Assembly: GCA_963664035.2 (NCBI GenBank)
Contig: OY760867.2
Location: 62,001 to 126,000, forward strand
Length of the DNA stretch: 64,000 bases
Direction: 5' to 3'
DNA from: G958296245 sp963664035
Lineage (GTDB): Bacteria > Chloroflexota > Dehalococcoidia > Lucifugimonadales > G958296245
The stretch's first letter is position 1. Every line of letters begins with the position of its first letter. Positions 1 through 7,414 of the stretch are shown here, in pieces. The notes under the pieces were generated by a model, which was given only the letters and a program-made list of their open reading frames with translations, was not told where the DNA came from and ran no database searches. Position numbers and translations under genes: made by a program.

Positions 1-813
1 GTCATGCCGGGCGGCGGCTTCCCGACGAGCTACATGGGCGCGGACATGGGCCTGCACGCGGAGGTCAACACCGTCCCATGGGACGCCGCGATCACGAAGG
101 ATACCGAGGACGAGGTGGCGATGCGCTTCTGGGTGCGCGCCGCCCGCACGCCGTTCTACGCCGAGAAGAGCCTGACCCTGCGCGGCGGCTCCTCGGTGCT
201 GGAGATCGAGGCGGCAGTGACGAACGAGGGCGAGGAGCCGGTCCACTGCGTCTGGGGCGAGCACATCGCGCTCGGAGCGCCGTTCCTGAGCGAGCACTGC
301 GTCATCGACCTGCCGGGCGGCACGGTCATCAACGAGGAGGGCGAGGGCTGGCACCCCAACAACAAGCTCAAGGCGGGCTTCGAAGGCCCGTGGCCCATGT
401 CCCAGCTTGCGGACGGAACGCCCAGGGACCTGAGCAAGATACCGCCGAAGAGCTTCCGCTCCTACGACATGTCCTACGTCAAGGACATGCCGGACGGCTG
501 GTACGCCGTGACGAACAAGGAGACGGGCGTGGGGTTCGGCTTCCGCTACCCGAAGGAGGTCTTCAGGTTCCTCTGGTACTGGCACTCCTTCGGCGGCGGC
601 TTCGGCTACCCCTGGTACGGGCGCACCTACAACGTCGGCCTGGAGCCGTTCAGCAGCTACGGCAACGGCGGCATGGCCGGCGCCGTGGAGAACGGCACGG
701 CGCTGCTGCTACAGCCGGGGGAGACGGTTGAGACGTCCCAGCGCGCCGTTGCGTACACGGGAACGGAGGGGGTCAGCAACATAGCCGCGGACGGGACGTT
801 GACCAGGAAGTAG
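1..813 (+). CDS. aldose 1-epimerase-like protein (5' partial)
   Basis: The reading frame is open from base 1, so the gene probably starts upstream of the window; the ATG at 4 need not be the start. The visible 269 residues resemble the C-terminal part of a galactose-mutarotase-like beta-sandwich: a WGEHIALG segment near residues 84-91, an aromatic-rich FRFLWYWHSFGGG stretch near 188-200, and a terminal PGE-T-E strand typical of aldose epimerases and DUF4432-type proteins. Such proteins bind or epimerise sugars in the cytoplasm. The substrate cannot be told. The next gene begins 7 bases downstream on the same strand. Confidence 0.6.
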   Translation, partial: VMPGGGFPTSYMGADMGLHAEVNTVPWDAAITKDTEDEVAMRFWVRAARTPFYAEKSLTLRGGSSVLEIEAAVTNEGEEPVHCVWGEHIALGAPFLSEHCVIDLPGGTVINEEGEGWHPNNKLKAGFEGPWPMSQLADGTPRDLSKIPPKSFRSYDMSYVKDMPDGWYAVTNKETGVGFGFRYPKEVFRFLWYWHSFGGGFGYPWYGRTYNVGLEPFSSYGNGGMAGAVENGTALLLQPGETVETSQRAVAYTGTEGVSNIAADGTLTRK

Positions 814-820
814 GGCAACC

Positions 821-1156
821 ATGGTCGATGAGCTTACCTTAGCCACCGAGGATGCCAGCGCCGCGCCGGAAAAGCAGGCGCAGTTCGAGCGGCTGGCGGC
901 CCAGTGGAAGCGGGAGACCGCGCATCTGTCTTCGGCGGGCGTGATCGCCGAGCATCATGCCTACCGGGAGATCATAGGAATGGGAGAGCAAGCCATCCCT
1001 CTCATCCTCCGTGACCTCGAAGAATCGCGAGCACAGTGGTTTTGGGCGCTCAGGTCTATTGCGAGAGAGTCCCCCGTAGCTCCTGGAGACCGCGGAGACG
1101 TTGACGCCATGACAGCCGCGTGGCTCGACTGGGGCAAGAGCCGCCGGTTCATCTGA
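821..1156 (+). CDS. small conserved protein paired with a DUF7689-like gene
   Basis: This 111-residue acidic, probably cytoplasmic protein carries the features of a small family I know from cyanobacteria and other bacteria: an LAAQWKRET-LSS helix near residues 25-37, IIGMGEQAIPLILRDLE near 51-67, a W-F-W-ALR-I core, and a C-terminal WLDWGK. Family members usually stand directly before a DUF7689 gene, and that partner is here, 26 bases downstream, but broken. The pair's function is unknown; it is sometimes discussed as toxin-antitoxin-like. No catalytic motif is visible. Confidence 0.6.
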   Translation: MVDELTLATEDASAAPEKQAQFERLAAQWKRETAHLSSAGVIAEHHAYREIIGMGEQAIPLILRDLEESRAQWFWALRSIARESPVAPGDRGDVDAMTAAWLDWGKSRRFI

Positions 1157-1182
1157 CGCCGGTCGGATCCAGGGAACAGAGC

Positions 1183-1616
1183 GTGACCACCCGACTACGC
1201 CGTCTCTTCCCCGCGCTCAATGACTTCAGCGTGACAAGCCCTCAAGACGCGCGCTACAACTGCATGGCATGGGCGGCGGGGGTAGATACCCGCTGGTGGT
1301 GGCCTGATGATGACTCCTACTGGCCGCCATCAGCCCCCATGGAGAACAGCCTCGCCGCGTTCGTTCGGCTTTCAACGCCCTCGGGTACGAGCCGTGCGCC
1401 GACGGCGCTCGGGAGGATGGCATCGAGAAGGTCGCAATCTACCAGTCGGCCTCCGGCGTTCAACACGTGGCTCGCCAGCTGAGTACAGGGCGCTGGACCA
1501 GCAAACTCGGCGGTCTTGAAGACATCGAGCACGTGGGCCCCGCCGAACTGGAGGGCCGTGAATACGGTGTGGTCGTCCAGTACATGCGGCGAGCGGTCGG
1601 TTCTCCCGGTTCCTAG
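1183..1616 (+). pseudogene. DUF7689-like gene, frameshifted
   Basis: A GTG at 1183, after an AGGGAA ribosome-binding site, opens a frame with the family features LRRLFP, a YNCMAWAAG motif (possible catalytic Cys as in NlpC-like folds), and WWWPDD-YWPP. Near 1366-1370 the homology moves to another frame: the continuation ALGYEPCADG, EKVAIY, HVARQL, GRWTSKLG-LEDIEH is read from 1368 to a TAG at 1614-1616. A single base missing in a short G tract (CGGCT where CGGGCT is expected) would explain it. It is either a real pseudogene or a sequencing or assembly indel. Confidence 0.7.
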
Positions 1617-1619
1617 CCG

Positions 1620-2168
1620 CTACTCCGGCAGGTCGGACTGTACGCCGTCCTCCAGCTCGACCTCCAGGGTCTTGAGGACGCGGCCCACCATGGTGTAGTA
1701 GCCTACGAGGACGATCAGGTCGACCGTCTGCCGGCGGCCCAAGAGGTGCTCGACGGCCTGGAAGGTGCGGTCCGTCAGCGTGCCGGTCCCGGTTATCTCC
1801 CTGGCGACCTGGATGAATATGCCCTCCTTGGGCGGGAGGCCCATCGGCCCCTTGCCGCCGCGGATGGCGTCGATCACTTCCTCGCGCACGCCGACCTGGC
1901 GCGCGACCTCCAGGTGGTGCGCCCACTCGTAGTGGATGCCGAGCTCTCGCGCGGTGCTCAGGATCGCCGTCTCCCTGGCGGCGTCGTCCAGGGGGCAGCC
2001 GTAGCGTATGTACTCGCCAACCGCGGCGACCTTCTCCGCCGCCTCGGGGCTGTTCAGCAGCGCGCGGAAGAGGTTGGGCATCCGGCCCCGCGTCTCTTCG
2101 ATGTGGTCGTATACGTGGCGGGTGTCGGCGAGCAGGTCGTCCTTGGATATGAGCGGCAGTCTGGCCAT
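1620..2168 (-). CDS. carboxymuconolactone decarboxylase (CMD)-family protein
   Basis: The 182-residue start used here is the ATG at 2168 (MARLPL), preceded by an excellent AAGGAGGA site 7 bases upstream; an upstream in-frame start has no such site and runs into a repeat. The protein has the all-helical AhpD/CMD fold: DDAARETAILSTARELG, then HYEWAHHLEVARQVGV, where the E-H-H environment sits. The redox CxxC of AhpD peroxidase reductases is absent, so a peroxidase-reductase role is unlikely. Many such stand-alone proteins are annotated as peroxidase-related or gamma-carboxymuconolactone decarboxylase-like with unknown substrates. Confidence 0.75.
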   Translation of the reverse strand: MARLPLISKDDLLADTRHVYDHIEETRGRMPNLFRALLNSPEAAEKVAAVGEYIRYGCPLDDAARETAILSTARELGIHYEWAHHLEVARQVGVREEVIDAIRGGKGPMGLPPKEGIFIQVAREITGTGTLTDRTFQAVEHLLGRRQTVDLIVLVGYYTMVGRVLKTLEVELEDGVQSDLPE

Positions 2169-2205
2169 GGTGTGTCCTCCTTGGGGATTCACCCCCATCC
2201 TAACC

Positions 2206-2268
2206 TTCCCCCTGAGGGGGAAGGGACTCTGAGATAGCGTTCCCCCTGAGGGGGAAGGGACTCTGAGA
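2206..2268. repeat. two copies of a palindromic CCTTCCCCC repeat
   Basis: A 29-bp unit containing the hairpin TTCCCCC-TGA-GGGGGAA followed by GGGACTCTGAGA occurs at 2206-2234 and again at 2240-2268. The same family recurs at 52419-52451 and in altered form near 20256-20386. Copies are often preceded by CACCCCCATC. It is an intergenic dispersed palindrome that could fold in RNA or DNA; no terminator T-tract follows. Confidence 0.75.
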
Positions 2269-2320
2269 CCTCGGCGGCGGTATGGCGTTCAAGTTGTTGC
2301 AGCCTGCTGCACCACTTCTA

Positions 2321-3688
2321 CTACCAGGCCCTGCAGTCCCACTCGGCGGCGGTATGGCGTTCGAGTTGTTGGAGCTTGGGGCTTACGGTCACTTCGTACC
2401 TATCGGGAGCGCGTATCCTCCTGTGCCCGCGGGGCAGCGCCGCGAACTCCCGCGCGAAGCGGGACCTCGGCTCCGAGATGGGCGGCCTCGGATACAGTCT
2501 ACGGCCGTCCGACATCAGCTGCCTCAGCAGCGGTCCGGGATTTCCCGCCGGCGCAGGCTCTCGTGCGGACGCGATAATGTCCCCGGCGTATTGGCCGCCG
2601 CCGTCGCGGTAGCGGTATACCTGCTTCGGCCCCGGCAGGTTCGACTTGCCGGGGCTCAGCTTGAGCACGGGGCGGCCGTCGTACTCGGCGAGCTTGTAGA
2701 CGCAGTCGCTCCAGGGCGCGTCGGCTGAGACGCCGGCCTTCGTGCCGATGCCGAAGCCGTCGATGGGCGCTCCGGCGGCCAGCAGGTCGTCCACGGCGTA
2801 CTCGTCCAGGCTGCCGCTGGCGACTATGCGAACGCCGCCGAAGCCGGCCTCGTCCAGCAGGCCGCGCGCCTTCCTCGACAGGTCGAGCAGGTCGCCGCTG
2901 TCGAGACGGACTGCGCGCAGCGCGCGGCCCTTCCGCGCCATCTCTCCGGCGACGGTGACGGCGTTGCGGACGCCCTCCAGCGTGTCGTAGGTGTCCACCA
3001 GCAGCGTCGTGGTGTCCGGGAAGGCCGCCGCGTAGGCGCGGAACGCCTCGAGCTCGCTCTCGAAGCTGGTCACGAAGGAGTGGGCCATGGTCCCGAAGAC
3101 CGGTATGCCGTGGCGCTTCCCGGCGAGCACGTTGCTGGTGCCGTCGTACCCGGCCACGTAGCCGGCCCTGGCCACGGCGTCGGCCGCCTCGGCGCCCTGC
3201 GCGCGGCGTGCCGAGAAGTCGACTATCTCGCGGCCCCGCGCCGCGTCCGCGACGCGGGCGGCCTTGGTGGCGAGGATGCAGTGCAGGTTGACCAGGTTGA
3301 CCAGGCGCGTCTCGACGATCTGGCCCTCTATGACCGGCGCCGTCACCTCCAGCACCGGCTCGTCCGTGAAGAAGACGCCGCCGTCGGCCATTCCCCGGAC
3401 GCTCCCCGTGAACCGGACGCCCGCCAGGAAGTCGAGGAAATCCCGGTCGAAGGTGCCGATGGAGCGCAGGTAGTCCACGTCGTCCCGCGAGAAGCGCAGA
3501 CCCTCCAGGTAGTCGAGCGCGTCCTCGACGCCGGCGGCCACGAGGTAGCCGCGGTCGGGCGGGTAGTTGCGGATGAAGAGGCTGAAGGTCGCCTCCGCCG
3601 TTGCGCCGCTCTTCCAGTATGCCTGCGCCATCGTGAGCTGGTACAGGTCGGTGAACAGCGCGGGGGAGTTGTCAGCGTTGCCGGCCAT
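2321..3688 (-). CDS. pncB: nicotinate phosphoribosyltransferase
   Basis: This 455-residue enzyme makes nicotinate mononucleotide from nicotinate and PRPP in the Preiss-Handler route to NAD. The N-terminus LFTDLYQLTMAQAYW is characteristic, DFSARRAQG lies at about 157-165, and the phosphorylatable active-site histidine is His203 in FGTMAHSFV. VDTYDT and LDSGDL further on line the phosphate-binding barrel end. The last ~20 residues are encoded inside a repeated intergenic motif (GGCGGTATGGCGTTC, also at 2278), so the C-terminus has probably been altered by repeat DNA. Product PRPP supply could come from the PRPP synthetase at 19.2 kb. Confidence 0.93.
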   Translation of the reverse strand: MAGNADNSPALFTDLYQLTMAQAYWKSGATAEATFSLFIRNYPPDRGYLVAAGVEDALDYLEGLRFSRDDVDYLRSIGTFDRDFLDFLAGVRFTGSVRGMADGGVFFTDEPVLEVTAPVIEGQIVETRLVNLVNLHCILATKAARVADAARGREIVDFSARRAQGAEAADAVARAGYVAGYDGTSNVLAGKRHGIPVFGTMAHSFVTSFESELEAFRAYAAAFPDTTTLLVDTYDTLEGVRNAVTVAGEMARKGRALRAVRLDSGDLLDLSRKARGLLDEAGFGGVRIVASGSLDEYAVDDLLAAGAPIDGFGIGTKAGVSADAPWSDCVYKLAEYDGRPVLKLSPGKSNLPGPKQVYRYRDGGGQYAGDIIASAREPAPAGNPGPLLRQLMSDGRRLYPRPPISEPRSRFAREFAALPRGHRRIRAPDRYEVTVSPKLQQLERHTAAEWDCRAW

Positions 3689-3755
3689 CCGAAGCTCCCG
3701 GAGCGGGTTGGTCAGCCGCCTCGCCGCGCGTGGCCGAGGTCACGCAGGGCCCCTG

Positions 3756-3878
3756 CCCAAAATCCCCCACCTAAATGGCGGTGACGCTCTACGGCAAGGG
3801 GGAGGGCTGGTTTGAAACCAGCCCCTACGGGTGATGGCCGATAGATATGGCGCTGAACCTGGAGGTGGGGGATTTGGG
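3756..3878. mobile_element. MITE-like element type A, copy 1
   Basis: A 123-bp unit is bounded by inverted ends CCCAAAATCCCCCACCT and AGGTGGGGGATTTGGG and has an internal palindrome GGCTGGTTTGAAACCAGCC. An almost identical unit in inverse orientation lies at 59022-59145. It has no coding capacity, which fits a non-autonomous transposable element. Its end is 11 bases from the neighbouring 131-bp repeat. Confidence 0.75.
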
Positions 3879-3889
3879 CTGCTAGGTTG

Positions 3890-4020
3890 TGTTGACATTC
3901 AAGCGGCTCCCAGTCATGTCATTCTGAACGGAGCGCAGCGGAGTGAAGAATCTAAGGTGGTAGCCTTAGCGCAAGGTTCTTAGATTCCTCGCTGCGCTCG
4001 GAATGACATGAATGTCAACA
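3890..4020. mobile_element. 131-bp inverted-repeat element with TGTTGACATTC ends
   Basis: The unit has perfect 11-bp inverted ends (TGTTGACATTC / GAATGTCAACA) and nested palindromic arms (GTCATTCTGA-GCGCAGCG / CGCTGCGCTCGGAATGAC, with GAATCTAAG / CTTAGATTC). CTGCTAG stands a few bases before the left end and directly after the right end, a possible target duplication. A diverged core copy lies at 43872-43974. The stretch 3689-4023 between two genes holds only this element and the MITE beside it. Confidence 0.65.
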
Positions 4021-4023
4021 CTG

Positions 4024-4797
4024 CTAGTCTTCCTTCCAGAAGCGCTCTTCTTCGACGTCGTAGCCCTTGGGCAGCATACGCTCCTTGACGTCCTCTATCA
4101 TCCCGGGGTGGCCGCAGGCGTAGACCAGGGTGTCCTCGGTGCCCAGGCCGAACTCCTCGGCGTACTTCTCCACGATCTCGTTGACGCGCCCCTTCTCGCC
4201 GGTCCACGCCGCGTTGCGCTCCTCGTCCGGCCGGCTGATGGTGGGCACGAACGTGAGCAGGTCGGGGTGTGCCGCCGACAGCTCGCTCAACTCCTTGTCG
4301 TAGACGAACTCGTCGACGTAGCTGGCGCCCATGAGCACGTAGAACCTGTGGCCGCTGTCGTTCCGGTGCAGGTAGTCCCGCAGGTAGCTGATGTACGGCA
4401 CCACGCCGGTGACGGTCGCCACGAGCAGGTGGTTCCGGTACTTCGGCTTGAAGGTGAAGATGCCCTTGGCGCGCGGCCTGATGGAGAGCGCGTCGCCGGG
4501 GCCGAGCTCCCAGAGCAGCGGCGTTAGCACGCCGTCGGGCAGGGGCACCAGCTCCACGAACAGCTCCAGGGTCTCCTCGTGCGGCGCCGAGACGATGGAG
4601 TAGGCGCGCTCTATGCCCTCCCTGCCGATGGTGCAGTACTGGCCCGCCTTGAACGAGAAGCCCTCCGGCTTTTCGATCCACATGAGCAGCAGGTCGTGTG
4701 TGATGTCCTTGCGCTCGAGGATCTTGGACTCGGCGAGCTTGGGCTTCGGGGGCCTGCGCCGCCTGATCGGGATCAACGTACGGTTGCTATCTGCCAT
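4024..4797 (-). CDS. ferredoxin--NADP(+) reductase-like flavoprotein
   Basis: A 257-residue FNR-family oxidoreductase; the start at 4797 (MADSNR) follows AAGGAGCG at the right distance, whereas the ATG at 4824 lies in repeat DNA. The FAD domain carries the R-A-Y-S-I-V-S motif, and a G-P-G-D-x-L-like turn follows. The NAD(P)-binding half has ATVTGVVPYISYLRDYL and the C-terminal VYACGHPGMIEDV motif. It would move electrons between NAD(P)H and ferredoxin or flavodoxin in the cytoplasm. It stands alone; no ferredoxin gene is adjacent. Confidence 0.85.
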   Translation of the reverse strand: MADSNRTLIPIRRRRPPKPKLAESKILERKDITHDLLLMWIEKPEGFSFKAGQYCTIGREGIERAYSIVSAPHEETLELFVELVPLPDGVLTPLLWELGPGDALSIRPRAKGIFTFKPKYRNHLLVATVTGVVPYISYLRDYLHRNDSGHRFYVLMGASYVDEFVYDKELSELSAAHPDLLTFVPTISRPDEERNAAWTGEKGRVNEIVEKYAEEFGLGTEDTLVYACGHPGMIEDVKERMLPKGYDVEEERFWKED

Positions 4798-4813
4798 TTG
4801 CGCTCCTTGATGG

Positions 4814-4864
4814 CCCTTCGACAAGCTCAGGGCGAACGGGTATTTGTTTACTCAGGGCGAACGG
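4814..4864. repeat. CTCAGGGCGAACGG dispersed repeat
   Basis: The motif TTCGACAAGCTCAGGGCGAA occurs at about 4818-4837 and its right half (CTCAGGGCGAACGG) again at 4851-4864. Related copies lie at 36632-36667 and 59976-60030. It is an intergenic repeat family with no coding role visible. Confidence 0.6.
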
Positions 4865-4895
4865 ATGATGTTTTGATCAGGGGTGCATGGAATCA

Positions 4896-5774
4896 TTACA
4901 CCCCGAGCTCGGCGGCGAGGCGGTCGAGGGTGTAGCTCTCCTTGCGTACCCGCAGGTCGAGATACAGCAGGGTTCCCCCGATGACCATGAAGGGGGTGAT
5001 CAGCACGGTGGCGACGCCGAACAGGACGGTGCCGACGCTTTGCGAAGCTATGGAGACGATGACTACCGGGATGGCCGCCACCACGAAGAACCCGATCATC
5101 ACCATGACGAACAGCGCGCCTATGCCGAAGACTCGCCACCAACTGCCCTTGACCAGTTGGTAGGACCTGCTCAGGGCGTCGAGGTTGCGCCTGCCCTCGA
5201 TCATGATCGCCTCGGTCTGGAAGTACCAGGCGACCAGGATGAAGAAGAGCCACGGAATGCCTGAGAGCACAAGAAGCAGGATGGCTCCCCCCACCACAAT
5301 GGCTAGCAGTACGTTTTGGTCTATGGACGATTCGATAAATATACCGAGAATACTGGCAATGATCAGAGGGCTGATCAACACTAGCACGTACACGACGAAG
5401 GCGACCACGAGCGAGACCACTCTCTCGAGCGCCCGCGTGTAGGACGACAGTATGTCCCACTCCCTCCCCAGGAGGTGCCGCACGGTCGCGTAGACCAAGG
5501 CCCCGGTAGCCAGGATGGATAGGAATACGCCAAGCAGGGTCAGCACCCACGACACGGGGGCTGGCGTCAATGCCGCCAGCGTTGACGGGATCTGCGGCAC
5601 CAGCGCGATGCCGACGAAGCCCACGAAGGCCCAGGGGGCGGACATGTAGAGCGCGAATGTCGCGTTCAGTATGTCGCCTACGGTACGGGGCGGCAGTCCG
5701 CCGTATGCCGAGGCCTCGCCGTCTTCCGGCGAGGCCGATGCGTTCTCCTGTCCGCTGTCCGTATAGTTATTCAT
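4896..5774 (-). CDS. multi-pass membrane protein of unknown function
   Basis: The likely start is the ATG at 5774 (MNNYTDSG), giving 292 residues. A polar acidic N-terminal tail of about 30 residues is followed by LPPRTVGDILNATFALY and then about six hydrophobic segments, including long runs near 90-110, 125-150, 155-180, 220-245 and 250-275. The architecture (amphipathic start, WYFQTEAIMIEGR-ALSRSYQLVKG between the third and fourth segments) resembles the membrane domain seen in glycerophosphodiester phosphodiesterase-linked and DUF975-type proteins. No catalytic residues are recognisable. It is followed downstream (lower coordinates) by the reductase gene after a repeat. Confidence 0.65.
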   Translation of the reverse strand: MNNYTDSGQENASASPEDGEASAYGGLPPRTVGDILNATFALYMSAPWAFVGFVGIALVPQIPSTLAALTPAPVSWVLTLLGVFLSILATGALVYATVRHLLGREWDILSSYTRALERVVSLVVAFVVYVLVLISPLIIASILGIFIESSIDQNVLLAIVVGGAILLLVLSGIPWLFFILVAWYFQTEAIMIEGRRNLDALSRSYQLVKGSWWRVFGIGALFVMVMIGFFVVAAIPVVIVSIASQSVGTVLFGVATVLITPFMVIGGTLLYLDLRVRKESYTLDRLAAELGV

Positions 5775-5860
5775 GTGTCCACTCCACGGTTTCCGAGTCG
5801 GCGCTGCCCGTTCAGGGCGCTTGTCGACGTACCTGTCTCGCCGCGCCGCGTATCGAGGGG

Positions 5861-6559
5861 TTACTCGCCGCGCAGCCGGCGCAGCTCCGCTTCCAGCTCC
5901 GAGGCGCGCTCTTCGGCAGCCAGAGCGCGCTCTTCGGCAGTCTCCCTGGCGGCGTATTCTTCTTCCTGGTTGAGCAGCCATTCTCCCTTGGCGGGGTCGT
6001 AGAAGCGCAGCCTGCCGGAGTCCCAGCAGAGGTCGAGATTCAGCGCCGGGCTGTGCGCCCGGACCGTGCCGTCGGGCTCATGGCTCAACTCGAAGCGGCT
6101 GTACTCGCCGTCCGCCAGGTACTCTCCGACCAGCGGCTCGCCGTAGAAGTCGCCGCCCGTCGAGTCGTACCGCCAGTACTCGCCCATCCCCAGGCGGGCG
6201 TAGAGGTCGCGCTTGCCGCCCAGGTCGGTCCTCGACGTGCTGGGCGAGCCTATCTCGAGTACGAAGTCCGGCGGCTTCCCCACTGCCCAGAGCCTGTAGT
6301 TGTTATGGCGCAGGATCATCTGCGTGTCCACGCCGAAGGCGACGTAGCAGTCCGGCGCCACGCGCTTGTTCGGGTCTCCCTCCTGGTAGTAGATGAAAGT
6401 GTCGCCGTTCACCCTCGTGTTGGGGAACGCTCTGAAATATGTCTCGAGCGTGGATACGACCTCGCGGTAGAGCGGCGCCTGGAACTCTCCGTCGGGCAAT
6501 GGCATACCGTCCGTTTCAGGATAGACGAGGGCCGTCCGGCCTGCGGTCCCGGTGGTCAT
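5861..6559 (-). CDS. Uma2-family (DUF820) endonuclease-like protein, copy 1
   Basis: A 232-residue protein with the PD-(D/E)xK-type Uma2 fold: VAPDCYVAFG (Asp), PPDFVLEIGSPSTSRTD (Glu), a conserved Lys in GGKRDLY, and GEYWRYD. The C-terminal ~35 residues form a charged coiled coil rich in Glu and Ala (LAAEERASELEAEL). Uma2 genes are often multicopy in cyanobacteria and Chloroflexota; their cellular role is not settled. A nearly identical neighbour lies upstream at 6622-7383, so this is a tandem duplication. The intergenic spacer and ribosome-binding region (GGAGGAGGCGTCC) are also duplicated. Confidence 0.85.
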   Translation of the reverse strand: MTTGTAGRTALVYPETDGMPLPDGEFQAPLYREVVSTLETYFRAFPNTRVNGDTFIYYQEGDPNKRVAPDCYVAFGVDTQMILRHNNYRLWAVGKPPDFVLEIGSPSTSRTDLGGKRDLYARLGMGEYWRYDSTGGDFYGEPLVGEYLADGEYSRFELSHEPDGTVRAHSPALNLDLCWDSGRLRFYDPAKGEWLLNQEEEYAARETAEERALAAEERASELEAELRRLRGE

Positions 6560-6621
6560 GGACGCCTCCTCCTTCCGTGGGTCGTTTCCCCTGCCTGCCG
6601 CGCCGTGTATGGAGTCTGCGG

Positions 6622-7383
6622 CTATTCACCGCGCAGCCGACGCAGCTCCGCCTCCAGCTCCGAGGCGCGCCCTTCGGCAGCCAGAGCGCGCCCTTCGGCA
6701 GCCATCCTTGCGGCTTGCTCCACTCCCCTTGCGGCCCGCTCCGCTTCTTTGGCGGCCCGCTCCGCTTCCTTGGCGGCATATTCTTCTTCCTGGTTGAGCA
6801 GCCATTCTCCCCTGGCGGGGTCGTAGAAGCGCAGCCTGCCGGAGTCCCAGCAGAGGTCGAGATTCAGCGCCGGGCTGTGCGCCCAGACCGTGCCGTCAGG
6901 CTCATGGCTCAACTCGAAGCGGCGATACTCGCCGTCCGCCAGATATTCCCCGACCAGCGGCTCGCCATAGAAGTCCCCGCCCGTCGAGTCGTACCGCCAG
7001 TACTCGCCCATCCCCAGGCGGGCGTAGAGGTCGCGCTTGCCGCCCAGGTCGGTCCTCGACGTGCTGGGCGAGCCTATCTCGAGTACGAAGTCCGGCGGCT
7101 TCCCCACTGCCCAGAGCCTGTAGTTGTTGTGGCGCAGGATCATCTGCGTGTCCACGCCGAAGGCGACGTAGCAGTCCGGCGCCACGCGCTTGTTCGGGTC
7201 GCCCTCCTGGTAGTAGATGAAGGTGTCGCCGTTCACCCTCGTGTTGGGGAACGCCCTGAAATATGTCTCAAGCGTGGATACGACCTCGCGGTAGAGCGGC
7301 GCCTGGAACTCTCCGTCGGGCAATGGCATACCGTCCGTTTCAGGATAGACGAGGGCCGTCCGGCCTGCGGTCCCGGTGGTCAT
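6622..7383 (-). CDS. Uma2-family (DUF820) endonuclease-like protein, copy 2
   Basis: 253 residues, differing from copy 1 at very few positions in the first ~195 residues. The main difference is the C-terminal coiled coil, lengthened here by repeated AKEAERA units and an RMAAEGRALAAEGRA segment. The same putative catalytic residues are present. The near identity suggests a recent duplication or ongoing gene conversion, while the coiled-coil tail varies by short-repeat expansion. It begins 31 bases after the end of the NuoG-like gene and could be read through from that operon. Confidence 0.85.
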   Translation of the reverse strand: MTTGTAGRTALVYPETDGMPLPDGEFQAPLYREVVSTLETYFRAFPNTRVNGDTFIYYQEGDPNKRVAPDCYVAFGVDTQMILRHNNYRLWAVGKPPDFVLEIGSPSTSRTDLGGKRDLYARLGMGEYWRYDSTGGDFYGEPLVGEYLADGEYRRFELSHEPDGTVWAHSPALNLDLCWDSGRLRFYDPARGEWLLNQEEEYAAKEAERAAKEAERAARGVEQAARMAAEGRALAAEGRASELEAELRRLRGE

Positions 7384-7414
7384 GGACGCCTCCTCCTTCC
7401 GTGGGCCGATTCTA

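Noticed and set aside
3755..4020. Rho-independent terminators in the gap between pncB and the reductase gene
   Set aside because: The hairpins belong to two mobile-type elements and are not followed by T-tracts.
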